Assembly (NCBI GenBank): GCA_012295275.1
Contig: CM022667.1
Coordinates: 15,007,168 to 15,067,167 of the forward strand
Source of the DNA: Chrysomallon squamiferum
Lineage: Eukaryota; Mollusca; Gastropoda; Neomphalida; Peltospiridae
Direction of reading: 5' to 3'
DNA length: 60,000 nt
This document shows, piece after piece, positions 14,701-24,943 of this stretch (position 1 is its first letter; each line of letters begins with the position of its first letter). The notes beneath the pieces are model-generated. The model ran no database searches. It saw nothing but the letters and a program-made list of their open reading frames with translations, and was not told the origin of the DNA. The translations under genes and the position numbers were made by a program.

Positions 14701-15476
14701 TTTTATAACAACTGAAGTACTCTGACAAGCAGCAACGATAACAATGTCTTTATTTGTGTTTATTACATCAGTGGTAACTAGTTTCTTAAAAAGGTGGCTT
14801 ACTTCAAAAGTCTTATATTGTTCTAGACTTAGTTGTTGATGGAACCTAACTAATAACAGTTTCACAGCTTTTTTCTTGATTTCACCGTTTTGTTTCTCAT
14901 TGTTTATCATGTCAGCCAACAGACAGGCAATATTCATGTTTCCCGAACAAATTGAAATATGTAACAAGCGGGAACACAGAGTTAATTTTTCCTCTTTTGT
15001 ATACTTTAATAGTTCTTTGAGTACTGTAGCACTGTCTGTTTTTGAACAAGCAGCTGTACTGAATGTATCAAATGTTGGCGTAACACCTCCTTTTAGCAAC
15101 ATTCTCACAATATCTTCATCACCAAACAAGCAAGACATATCTAAAAGTTCTTTTTTCACAGATATTAATTTCATTTTACACAGATGTGATGTGAAAAATC
15201 TTGACAATGTTCTTTGTCCATTTACAATACATTCACTTGGAACAGATGATGAAAATTTAATTTTTTTTTCAACTTTCACGAACCACGTATAACTAGAATT
15301 AAACTTTGAATCATTGTCAAGAAGACGAGAGATATTTCTAAATATTTCATCAGCTGTATCTTCATGTACACATGATATATATGGATATTTTCTTTCATCG
15401 GACATCAAGTAATCGTCATCGTTATGAAAAGCATACACTCTCTGATTCAGTATTTCAGACAATCTACCATAAAAGT
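5717..15476 (-). CDS. Gene A exon 4, ankyrin portion (frameshift at ~5,998 near the 3' end)
   Basis: An uninterrupted frame runs from 15,476 to 5,992 and continues, after a one-base shift, to the stop at 5,717-5,719. The first ~300 residues are a non-repetitive helical region plus early divergent ankyrins. The rest is a regular dimeric array. One 33-residue repeat has the form NSVLHLAAK.GNLEIVTALIEKG.DVN. It alternates with a longer repeat, GETPLFTAVNY..(loop)..VVFYLLEHGADPNLTDND. The hallmark TPL and LLEHGADPN ankyrin motifs recur throughout. The array ends ..TAMNR-stop. Gene B's homologous array is several times shorter, so A has expanded. Ankyrin arrays are binding platforms, so ligand sensing is inferred. 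Confidence 0.9.
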
Positions 15477-17245
15477 CCTTTTTTCTTTATGAGATATTCT
15501 AAAAATTCTTCATCTTTCAGTGATGGATGTGATGTAATTTCTCCAGCATTGTTTGATGCCAGCAAATCAGTAAATCTGCGAGCAAGAATATCAAAGGAGT
15601 CAGGTTTCACAGTCAGTGTAATGTGACTTTTGTTAGACACTCCAGGCGTCACAATATATTCTAGCAACATGGAGACAGGACACATTTCTAACAATTCTAC
15701 TGCTTTTTTTGGAAACTTTGATGAAAATATCAGAAACAAAGTGTCAAACACTGACTGATGAATAAATGTGTATTCATTATCACAACGCTTCAAAAAGGTA
15801 CCACACATTAAATCAGCTGTTTCCTGTATACCTGTAAGAGTGGTGTCTTTTAGATTCTGACAGACCAGCTCTAACACCCTTATTAATTTCATTATGTCAC
15901 TGTTCTTTTGAGATGGGTCCAGTGAGTCAATGCTGAGACTGCCTTGTTTGAACATGATCAACAGTAAAACCAGGTAATTAATTTGTAAAGTTTTGTCACT
16001 TTTCAACTTTTCCAGCTCTTTTCTGAGATATTCTACAGGTTTCCTAAAAAACTCAGCTCTTCTTTTTTGTGCATTACTTGAATTAACATAAAATACACAC
16101 ACCTGAGGAAATCCTAATTCTTTACATGAAGTTTTAATGACAGTGCTTTTATCATTTTCTTCCATTTTAACATCCTTTTGTTTGAGATATTTGTTTAGAA
16201 TGTTTTCCTTTTCACGATAATTCAGACAACAGTCATCACTCTGCAGATCAAGAATATGATTCTCATTAAACACACCAAATTCTTTTAAATAAATTTCACT
16301 TTCCGAAAATATTTGTTTTCTTAAAGTAATAATACATTTCAAGTAATCATCCTGAACAAGATTCCACATCTTTGGAAATTTCTGTTTCCACGATTCTATA
16401 AAGTTTGAAACAAGATTAGTCTTACCAAATATATCATCAATGAGAACAACACTTTTCTTATTTCTAGACAGAGAAATGTCATTGAATTCATAGTGATGAG
16501 TCAGGAAGTAAGATTCTCTTTTTTCTTCTTGTTCTATCTTTCTCATCATGCTCAGAGCTAGAGTTGTCTTTCCTGAACCTGGACTTCCAATTACAATCAC
16601 AACACCATTCGTCTTCAAAAGTGTAATACCCTTTTCCTCTGCTCTTGTTTCAACGTAGACATTTCTGTCAACTGAGTTTAACATTGACCTGGTAGACTCT
16701 GAATCACAACATTTAAAAATAACTCATCTGTTATTAATTGTTTTGAACATGTCTTACTGTTTAAATACACATGATATAATTTATCATCTGAGGTGAAGGT
16801 TTTAAAAAAAAATGCAATAGTTTGTTGTTATAACTTTATCAGTATTTAAGGATGATAATAAGATGTCTCAAATTTAGATTGTGTAAAAGTGAGGTGGTGT
16901 TTATCTTGTTATTGATGAACATCTCTGAAAACTTTACAGATAATAATAATAATAATAATATATATATATACACACACACGTACCTTTGATATTGGATGCT
17001 CGTCCATCAATCTTTGCTGAAATAATATAAGAATAAAACAATTAAGTTTATATTATTGATGTTCAGTAAAACAGAATCATTAAAGTGATCTGTACAACTA
17101 CTCTATACTTTATTCACGAAAGAGTAAACATATAGCATTATTATTATTCTATTTTTGTTATTGATTTTATATAATTAATCTTGCTTTTATGAAAACTACT
17201 GCTGTTGTTTTTAACACTAATGCTATTCATTTATTGTTATTGTTG

Positions 17246-17316
<71 letters not shown>

Positions 17317-18282
17317 GTAGTTGTTGCTGTTGTTACATGTACCAGACATTATATTTCAGTATTTACAGGTGATATTACTGACACGCATATAATCTTGTTT
17401 AACTCATGTTGAGTCATATTAACAGTTTAAACAAAAAAATCTGGATCAGTTTATCATACATACACGATGACTATATTTGTGTTTGTGTGTCCATTGCATG
17501 TCTGCATGAATAAGTGTGCATGTACATGTTTTGTGTATGTGCTAAGTTTATATACATGTACTTTTGTATGTGCTGTTTCTATGTTTGTATGTGCATGTTT
17601 CTTCAGGTCACGGTGTCTGACAGAAAAGTACTAATGTCTACTGTCACGTGTATTCTGTTATATATTAAACAAGCAGAGAGAAGAAAACTTTTAGTTTTTA
17701 ACTTACTAATTTCAACAACTTGATTTCCTAACACAACATTCTTGCTATTAGACACAGTGAGGGAATTCTGAACTGTGCTGACATTTACATTATATTCTTC
17801 CACTGGTTGTGTTCTTCCAGTATCTTTGTCAACAGAGTAAAAGAAATTATATAAATTCACTGTTTATAAATATAATTTCTAAAATCATTTATCTACAGGT
17901 ATAGGTATGACAGTGTACAGTATTAGTACAATCTGTTTTAACCTTATTACTGAATATAACAACAAAATTATACATTTTAAACAAATTGTTTAATATTGTT
18001 AAATAATTACGTATAAAATAGTAATTAATTAAATAAATAATAAGAATTGTATATTTTCTAACGAAAAACAGACAAAAATCTTTGAATCGTTAATTTATCA
18101 TGACTATAAAACAAAAAAAAAAGTGACATCTTTCAAAGACTAACCAAAAAGAAAGAAGAAAAATAAAGAGAATAAACATGAATTGAAATACTTCATTATT
18201 AAAGATTAAATAATTTTGTCATACTCTCTGGCACATCTGTGGTGTTAGATGAACTTTCTGAAATCTCTGATGTGTCATCCAT
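5717..18282 (-). CDS. Gene A: RHIM-like / nSTAND3 NTPase / giant ankyrin-array receptor (exons joined; two single-base frameshifts)
   Basis: The coding exons, in order, are 18282-18225, 17859-17707, 17016-16984 and 16698-5717. All junctions are GT-AG and all introns are phase 1. Bridging two one-base indels (near 15,477 and near 5,998) gives about 3,740 residues. In order these are an acidic N-terminus, a RHIM-like motif (VVLG at about 61-64), the P-loop GSPGSGKT at about 119-126, the Walker B-like VVLIDD at about 165-170, a helical/winged-helix-like region with FIHQSVFD, then about 75-80 ankyrin repeats. The NTPase region has the features of the nSTAND3 family of STAND ATPases. This suggests an intracellular NLR-like sensor in which the ankyrins detect ligand, the NTPase switches and the N-terminus signals. 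As given, the frame breaks make it either a pseudogene or a gene with assembly errors. The initiator ATG (18,280-18,282) is set by an in-frame TGA in the leader exon. Confidence 0.8.
7127..9457. repeat. 1,167-bp in-frame tandem duplication in ankyrin array
   Basis: The units 7,127-8,293 and 8,294-9,457 are nearly identical at the base level. They differ by a 3-base deletion in the second (ACCGTC in place of ATCATTGTC near 9,052) and scattered substitutions. 1,167 bp is 389 codons, five ankyrin dimers, so the frame is kept. Confidence 0.9.
8850..10255. repeat. 705-bp in-frame tandem duplication in ankyrin array
   Basis: Anchors repeat at a 705-bp offset: CCTGGATGTT at 9,125 and 9,830, and CCTTTTTCAATC at 9,446 and 10,151. 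705 bp is 235 codons, about three ankyrin dimers. It overlaps the second 1,167-bp unit, so the duplications are nested. Confidence 0.85.
10003..11316. repeat. 657-bp in-frame tandem duplication in ankyrin array
   Basis: The units 10,003-10,659 and 10,660-11,316 are almost identical, including the distinctive TTTGCGAGATGG at 10,061 and 10,718. 657 bp is 219 codons, three ankyrin dimers. Confidence 0.9.
15464..16698 (-). CDS. Gene A exon 4, nSTAND3-like NTPase portion
   Basis: The exon begins after the acceptor GATTCAG (first base 16,698) and encodes the P-loop GSPGSGKTT, then KKSVVLIDDIFGK (Walker B with tandem Asp), then LKCIITLRKQIFSES, a sensor-1-like strand ending in TLR. These are followed by helices with ELGFPQVCVFYV and a PVEYLRKELEKL segment, and a winged-helix-like FIHQSVFDTLFL. 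This order is typical of nSTAND3 proteins. In this sequence the frame hits TAG at 15,464 after ..LIKKKGLLW. Gene B reads through with ..LIKKKDFYGRLSE, showing that A has one extra base in the AAAAAAGG run at about 15,477. ATP hydrolysis is inferred from the intact Walker motifs. Confidence 0.87.
16984..17016 (-). CDS. Gene A exon 3, 33-nt microexon
   Basis: Flanked by ATTATTTCAG on the 5' side and GTACGT on the 3' side. It encodes KIDGRASNIK between split codons, phase 1 at both ends. Gene B has the same exon at 41,100-41,132 with one visible amino-acid change (KTDGRASNIK). It links the RHIM-like exon to the NTPase exon. Its length is a multiple of three, so skipping it keeps the frame. Confidence 0.8.
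17242..17317. repeat. (ATT)n in gene A intron 2
   Basis: An uninterrupted ATT run in the intron between E3 and E2. Gene B has only a very short counterpart near 41,355. Confidence 0.9.
17707..17859 (-). CDS. Gene A exon 2, RHIM-like signalling-motif exon
   Basis: The exon lies between the acceptor TATAAACAG and the donor GTAAGTT, 153 nt, phase 1-1. It encodes an acidic/polar lead with VDKDTGRTQ, then VNVSTVQNS, then the core VSNSKNVVLGNQVVEI. The core resembles the RIP homotypic interaction motif, (I/V)x(I/L/V)G flanked by small polar residues and beta-branched strands. It is closest to the degenerate 'cryptic' RHIMs of insect PGRP-LC and Imd. Gene B keeps it as VSNSRNVVFGDQVVEI. RHIMs assemble into amyloid signalling fibrils, so a role in passing the NTPase signal onward is inferred. 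The motif is short, so the match needs a profile search. Confidence 0.6.
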
Positions 18283-18292
18283 ATTGGCTGAA
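18225..18292 (-). CDS. Gene A exon 1, start exon
   Basis: The acceptor TGTTTACAG precedes TTCAGCCAAT and then ATG (18,280-18,282) with G at +4. It encodes MDDTSEISESSSNTTDVPE and ends at the donor GTATGA, phase 1. The peptide is acidic and Ser/Thr-rich and looks disordered. Gene B's counterpart is MDDKKDSSEISSNVTDESSPE at 42,121-42,184. Confidence 0.75.
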
Positions 18293-18454
18293 CTGTAAAC
18301 AATAATAGAATGATTTCTAAAATATATAAAAAAAAAATGACATAAGATAAAATAAAATTCAGAACCATAACGAAAAAAAAAGAAGAATCCACTGCCAATA
18401 CTTCATGGTCTACTCTTTCGTATTAACAACAAGTGATGTTTCATTTACTCCTAC

Positions 18455-18496
18455 CCACAGACTGTTCATACAATTTGATACATCAAGTGTTGAGCA
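18455..18496 (-). other. Gene A leader exon E0 (5' UTR, 42 nt)
   Basis: Bounded by CATTTTTGCAG and GTAGGAG, 42 nt, conserved with 42,405-42,446 in gene B. It contains an in-frame ATG (18,481-18,483) that opens a five-codon reading frame ended by TGA, so it cannot extend the main protein and acts as a short upstream ORF. Confidence 0.65.
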
Positions 18497-19700
18497 CTGC
18501 AAAAATGAAAACAACTTAGCGCATTCCCAACTTTTGTTCTATAAATATATTCCTGAAAGTATTTTAAATTCATAAAATGAGAACTTTCTTAATAAATGTC
18601 CTCATTTTTTAAACAGTGATGTCAGATTGTTATACAAAAATACTCATGAAGACATCATTAACACAACACTGTTAGTGTGAAAACTTAATACTGTTGTAAT
18701 TAATTACTTTTATATCATAGTAGAATCAGTTCATTCATAACATTTTATAATAATTGTGGAATACTTTATATCAGGGTGACAAGATTGTTACATCTGTAAA
18801 ATAAATATTATAATGATTATTCTTCTCTATTCTGTCTTCTTGTATAAACATTTTGAGAATTTGAAGAATTTTTCCATTCCAAACCTTGATCACTTCATGA
18901 TTTCATGTTAATTACCAGATACACTTCAAATTGTCATCTTAGCAAACCACCAAATGGGAGTGACATCTATAGTTAGTACAGAATTGAATCATTATCATAT
19001 TATGTACAAAGACTATTTTTATTTTTAAAAGTTGATTTCTCCACCCTATACATGCATATATTTGGAAAAATAAATTATAATGCTTTAAAGCTATTTCATG
19101 CAGTTAAACATTATTTTACAGTAATTACAATAACTTATTGTGCTTGAACATCTTAGATGTAAATGTTTTTTCAAAATAATACTAATAGTCATTATTCTGT
19201 TTATAAGTAGGTTGATATGTATCGTAAACATTCTACAGCTAATTTAATTATTTATGACAGATTGAAGATGTATACACAAACACACAGCTCCACCCAAACA
19301 AGCTTTTCCTTTACTAGACTATGAGAAGACAAATTATGTAAAAATAAAAACTGTATTTATGCTTCAAAATGTTTTGGTGAAAGTTGGTGTCACTTAACTG
19401 AAGTTACTTGTTTTGATACTACTTGCTGAAAACTGATTAAATATTTGAAGAAACTGAAGAAATTTATTGAAATTATTGTTACGTTTAATTATCTGATGAA
19501 ATAATTTTACATTTCCCTACATAGAATTTCAGTGTAAAAATCAGGAAATTTGTCAAAAACCGATGTTACACATTTTGTTTCTGCCATAAAATGTAAATAT
19601 TTAGATAAAAAAAAAAAGAAAAGAAAGAAAAAAGAAAAAAAGATATAGAAAGCAAATTACAGGTATGTGAAATTATTATTATAATTATTATTATTATTAT
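18497..19700 (-). other. Gene A 5' intron, conserved with gene B but non-coding
   Basis: No coding exon is seen. The segment aligns by eye with 42,450-44,110 of gene B, for example CACAGCTCCACCCAAACAAG at about 19,283 against 43,936. Gene B carries an extra ~650 bp at 42,700-43,350 that is absent here. Confidence 0.6.
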
Positions 19701-19709
19701 TATTATTTA

Positions 19710-20830
19710 ATAAAAAGTCAAATTCACGAATTAAAAATATATCCTTTACTATTATTATTAGAAGTAGTATTATTATTAGTAGTCACATCTTCGGAACACC
19801 AGACCGATAATACGATATAATTTATGAAATATCTGAATGTGACAAGTGATACATACACTCACAATAAACTATTTAAAAAAGAAAAATAAAAGATAGAAAT
19901 AAATAAATAAATAAGTAAATAAATAAATAAACTGAAAAATCACATTCAGCGCACATGACAAAAACTTTCCATTAAAACATTTATTTTTAATAATGGCCAA
20001 AATTTATTATTCTATAATAGAAACAATAATAAGCATTGGCAAAGAAATAAAGTCTGTTCTTTACGAACTGTGTCTACCAAATGTGTCTACCTGAAAAGGT
20101 TACATAACAGTTACCTTGAACAGTGAGCTTGTTTCTTCAAAATCTAACGACTGATAAAACTGAGTATTCATGCTAAACCTTTCATTCTCATTTACCGAAT
20201 CAGTTGATCGCAATAATGTAATTTAATAAATAACTTCATTTCTAATGTCACAAATAACACTAATGACAAGATATTCCAAAATAAGAACAAAATCAACTAA
20301 AGAATACAATTGTATTGAGGAATAGGCTCCAACAGAAACCAAATCAGTGTGTGTGTGTGCGTGTGTGCCGACTTCTCACCGATAGAAACAAAGTGAATAC
20401 CAAATAGATATATTATTTTATTTATTTATTTATATTTTAATCAAATAAAATAATATCATTATTTTTATACTGTGAAATAAATAAATAATCAGTAGTCACT
20501 ACAAAAAAGGAAAACAAAGAAAAAAAAAGAAGGAAACTATAAGCTTTCTTTACCTGCAGAAGAAACGCAAGTAAATAAACAGTGAATTGTCACTACAAAA
20601 ACAATATAGTATACTTTTTCTTACCTGCAGTGGAATCGAAGTCAATAAAGTTAATAATCACAACAAAAAAAAAACCCAATATAGTATAAGTTTCCCTTAC
20701 TTGCAATAGAAACGAAAGTAAAACTCTGAACTTTTCAACTACTGAACTGACTCAAATACAGGTACTTTGCATTTCACTGCGCATGTGCCCGTTTCTGGGT
20801 AATAGAGGTATTTCACATGTTTATGTGTGT
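19710..20830 (-). promoter_or_regulatory. 5' module copy 1 of gene A, with three tandem AG|GT splice signals
   Basis: Shared module anchors are AAAAAGTCAAATTCA (about 19,711), AATAATGGCCAAA (about 19,990), CTCCAACAGAAACCA (about 20,328) and a promoter-like GCGCATGTGCCCG (20,779). On the minus strand three sites, TTGCAAG|GTAAGG (20,701), CTGCAG|GTAAGA (20,625) and CTGCAG|GTAAAG (20,554), lie 71-76 bases apart in a local tandem repeat. They could be donors of alternative leader exons or zero-length recursive splice points. Confidence 0.45.
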
Positions 20831-21059
20831 GTCTGCTTCTCTTTGTATGAAGCAATAAATAATAATAATAATAATAAAATGTTTGTGATATTTAGGATTG
20901 CACATGAAAAGAAACAACTGGTTACTGGTTTTACATATCAGCTGCAGCTTGTATTCTATGTCTGATAAATTTAAAAGAGAAACAAAACATTGTAGGGTAA
21001 CATCTCACACTTAATTTTAGTCTCCAACAGAAACCAGATTTATATATATGTGTATGTGT

Positions 21060-21270
21060 GTGTGTGAGTTTAATTATCAAGCCAACAAATAAAACAAATT
21101 TTCTTAATCAATCAGTAATTAATAAAGAAAGTGACAAAAGAAAGAAAGAAAGAAAGAAAGAAAAAGAAGAAGAAAAGCAAAAAGAAAGAAAACAGGAACA
21201 TTATGACGATAATGACAAGGACGAAAAAATAATAATAATAACAAAAACAACAACAATAATAAATAAATAA
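21060..21270. repeat. Purine-rich AAAG/AAT low-complexity tract
   Basis: AAAG runs followed by AAT and AAAT runs. The homologous stretch is at about 46,020-46,215. Peptides here are Lys/Glu-rich or Leu-rich artefacts. Confidence 0.85.
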
Positions 21271-21477
21271 ATAAATAAACAAGAAATATCTGCGCGTACT
21301 TCTTGGTATTCTTCTTTGCCGGATGACTCATAAAGCCAGACGGCGAAGAGTTTTATCTGTTTAACGTCGCTGTTGTATATATTTATTTTAAATTTGAGGA
21401 GACAAGAGTGTCCATTGTGAAAACTTCACAATGTAAAAAAAAAGCTTTAGCACCTAACACTGAACTAGACTTGCTAC

Positions 21478-22208
21478 AAATAAAAAGTCAAATTCATGAA
21501 TTAAAATATATGCTTTACTATTATTATTTATTAGTAGTATTAGGATTAGAATTCACATCTTTGGAACACCAGACCGATCATATGATATAATTTATGAAAT
21601 ACCTAAATGTGACAATAATAAACTATTTAAAAATAAATAAATAAATAAATAAATAAACAAATAAACAAATAAATAAATAAATAAACTGAAAAATCACGTT
21701 CAACGTTCAAGACAAAAACTTTCTATTAAAACATTTATTTTTAATAATGGCCAAAATATATTTTCTATAATAAAACAAGTTACAAACTTTTGTGAAGAAA
21801 TAAAGCCTATTCTTTCCTAACTCGTACCTGTGTGAACTTGACCAATGAGTTTGTTTCTTTTAAAATCTAACGACACAGAAAACAGTATTAAAAATAAACT
21901 GTTCATTCTCAAACATCACCTAAGCAACTGATATTTTACTATTTCTGTCTTAATTCATCGCAATAATGTAATTTAATAAATAATTTCATTTAATGAAAAC
22001 AAGAAATTTAACAATAAAATACGTTCAATCTTTCATAACCCCCTTGTCAAAATTAATATTAATAACAAGATATTTCACATTAAACAGTTACTGAAATAAT
22101 AATTTCAAAAACAAAACAGAACAAGAAAGAAAAGACAATAACAAGAACAAAATCAACTAATAAATACAGTTGTAATAAGGAACAGCCTACAACAGAAACC
22201 AGATTAAT

Positions 22209-22266
<58 letters not shown>

Positions 22267-22540
22267 CGACTTCTTGCCGGTAGAAAAAAGTGTACCTGCA
22301 GTAGAAATACAAGTAAAACTCGAAACTTGTCAACTAATGACGTGACCCATTTTACTGTGTTTGTACCCGTTGCTCGGTAATAGAGGTATATCGTATTTCA
22401 CTGTGCTTCTGCCCGTTGCTGGGTAATAGAGGTATATCGTATTTCACTGTGCTTCTGCCCGTTGCTGGGTAATAGAGATATATCGAATTTCACTGTGCTT
22501 CTGCCCGTTGCTGGGTAATAGAGGTATTTCACATGTTTAT
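21478..22540 (-). promoter_or_regulatory. 5' module copy 2 of gene A, with 46-bp promoter minisatellite
   Basis: Anchors in order are AAAAAGTCAAATTCATG (21,481), AATAATGGCCAAA (about 21,744), CCTACAACAGAAACCAG (about 22,187), a (TG)n tract at 22,211-22,265 and GCCGACTTCTTGCCGG (22,265). The minus-strand donor-like signal CTACTGCAG|GTACAC ends at 22,296. Upstream of it the minus strand has GGGTCACGTCATTAG, a CRE-like TGACGT core. It is likely an alternative promoter or leader exon. No transcript evidence is available from the sequence. Confidence 0.45.
22345..22535. repeat. 46-bp minisatellite built from promoter-like sequence
   Basis: Four units of GCCCGTTGCTGGGTAATAGA plus GGTATATCGTATTTCACTGTGCTTCT are near-identical. 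The same unit occurs singly at about 20,770-20,815 and four times at 25,025-25,205. Confidence 0.85.
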
Positions 22541-22607
22541 GTGTGTGTCTGCTTCTGTTTGTGTGTAATAGTTAGTAATTAAAAAAACAGAACATTTACA
22601 AACTTAC

Positions 22608-22699
22608 AATTCAGTTTAACCCATCTTTAGACATTAGCTGTTGTAACAATAAAATACATGAACCCAGCTGTCTGTCACTGACCATACAACTCTTCAGTC
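22608..22699 (-). other. Candidate 92-nt non-coding leader exon U, copy 1
   Basis: On the minus strand TTCTATCGACAG precedes GACTGAAGAG, and the segment ends ACTGAATT followed by GTAAGTTTG. Both splice signals are strong and are kept in the copies at 25,279-25,370 and 44,690-44,770. The second codon frame has an immediate TGA, so it is probably untranslated. Confidence 0.5.
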
Positions 22700-22799
22700 C
22701 TGTCGATAGAACAATACAAAACATAAATGTTTTCAGATTTTATTTATTAATGTCTGTGTCAGTTTTCATTTCGAAAATAAAATAAATTAGAATAAAAAC

Positions 22800-24200
22800 A
22801 TTTTCATTTCAGAAAACAAATAAATAAATAAATAATCCTGACTCTCAAAAACTGAATGTTTTAATTAGAAATTGTTGTTACGTTTAATTTTTCTGATGAA
22901 GTAATTTTACCTTTCCTTACACAGAATTCCAGGTAAAAAACAGGCAGCTTGTACAAACCTTACTACACTTCAATTTTTTTCCCCAAAAAATCTAAATACC
23001 TAGATAGTGAGAAAATGCATTTACCAAGAAATCAAAAAAAAAAAAAAATAATAATAATAATAATAATAATAATACCAGATAGGAAAAAAAAAAAAAAACA
23101 GAAAGACACTGCACTTATGTACAGTTTTAATACTGGTCATGTAATTTATCTACACATATGTGGGATTATAATTTGACTAAGACATAGAAAAGTAAATTAC
23201 AGGTATGTGAAATTAAAATTATTATTAATTTCTTTTGTTAATACCAGGTTATGAAACATTCAAAATAAACATGATTCTAACTCAGTAAACGTTTTGTTAT
23301 TCTCTAAAACTGTTGGGTGGGCAAGCACTAAGGTATTTCTGAGGTTTGAAGTATGTAGAAATTCATTATCTCAATAAACTTGTTTTAACACCCAAACCAT
23401 TATAACAACAATATTAGTTCGATACCAGTGTCAGCATTATAAAGAGCTTAGACATACAATATTGGCAAGACGTGACGACTTGATAAATTTATTTTTTGGT
23501 ACAGACTGAACAATGTAGGATTCCATGATGGATATGTATTTACTTTGACAAATTATGACTTTACAGACATACACAGTGTTCAGTTACTTCTTTAATATCT
23601 AACTGCTGGTTAAATCACTTTTTAGTTAAAAACACAACAAACTGAGGTTATTAGAAAATTGCCTTCTGTTGATTTATAGCACATGTTAATGTATAGAAAT
23701 ATGTATTTATAGTGAAAATATATGGTGACTATGTGACTGATTAAGTATAATTTTGGTACAACTGAAATGACTGGTGTAATTAACTTATTTGTATCACACA
23801 TACACATAACTTGCATTACTATATCATCTTTACTGGATACATATAACTAAACCTAATTCATGTACTTATAGAATGCAGAGAGACGGAACAAGAACTTACA
23901 GAAAGATCAAAACATAAGGGAAATAATTCATAAACAATAATTAAAATAGGTGAATTTTCGTTAACAAATTGTTAACTATCTGTAATAAAAGTTAAGTTCC
24001 GCTAAAGTTCTATAAACAGTACTGATAACTGTTTTATAATAAAGAGTAGAATTCATTCTTTGTAACTCAACACATAAACATCGGCTGAAGGAAACCAAAC
24101 ACTTTTTGAAAAATCAATGTATCTACGTCTTATAAATTTAACAGAGAAATAAAACATTGTGGAGTAACATCTCAGACCTAATCTTAGCCTCCAACAATAT
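22800..24200 (-). other. Non-coding 5' region of gene A
   Basis: No gene is seen. It includes a poly-A/AAT tract at 23,033-23,098, and a stretch of about 900 bases that repeats at 25,500-26,480 and partly in gene B at 44,880-45,830. Short open frames here are not conserved as proteins between the copies. Confidence 0.6.
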
Positions 24201-24227
24201 ATATTGTTATTAATTAATACAAATCTC

Positions 24228-24308
24228 TATAATAATAATAATAAGAAGAAGAAGAAGGAGGAGAAGAAGAAGAAAGATAATTGATAAAATAATAATAATA
24301 ATAATAAT

Positions 24309-24344
<36 letters not shown>

Positions 24345-24355
24345 TATAATGTAAA
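24228..24355. repeat. AAT/AAG microsatellite block
   Basis: AAT, AAG/AGG and again AAT runs, mirrored in shorter form at 26,580-26,690. Confidence 0.9.
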
Positions 24356-24419
24356 TAAATATATGAAAAGAAAAAGAATAAACTGAACAATCATATTCAC
24401 TGCTAAACAAAAATTCTCT

Positions 24420-24905
24420 ACATTAAAATATTTATTTTTAATAATGGTCAAATTGTATTTTCTATAATAAAACAAGTAACAAACTTTTGTAAAGAAATAA
24501 AGTCTGTTCTTTCCTAACTCGTACCTGTGTGACCTTGATCAGTGAGTTTGTTTCTTTTAAAATCTAACGACACAGAAAACTGAGTATTAAAAATAAGCTG
24601 TTCATTCTCAAACATCATCTAATCAACTGATATTTTACTATTTCTGTCTTAATTCATCGCAATAATGTAATTTAATAAATAATTTCATTTAATGAAAACA
24701 AGAAATTTAACAATAAAATACGTTCAATCTTTCATGACCCCCTTGTCAAAATTAATATTAATAACAAGATATTTCACATTAAACAGTTACTGAAATAATA
24801 ATTTCAAAAACAAAACAGAACAAGAAAGAAAACACAATAACAAGAACAAAATCAGCTAATAAACACAACTGTAATAAGGAACAGCCTGTAACAGAAACCA
24901 GGTTA

Positions 24906-24943
<38 letters not shown>

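Noticed and set aside
6584-15292. Several plus-strand open frames of 60-138 codons opposite the ankyrin array (for example 7,322, 8,489, 14,876)
   Set aside because: They are antisense shadows of the repeats. They recur at the same offsets as the duplications, are Ser/Cys-rich and match no family.
5717-15476. Bacterial endosymbiont (Wolbachia-like) ankyrin origin
   Set aside because: The NTPase-ankyrin exon has GT-AG introns upstream, a paralogue with identical intron phases and A/T-rich microsatellite introns, so it is an animal nuclear gene.
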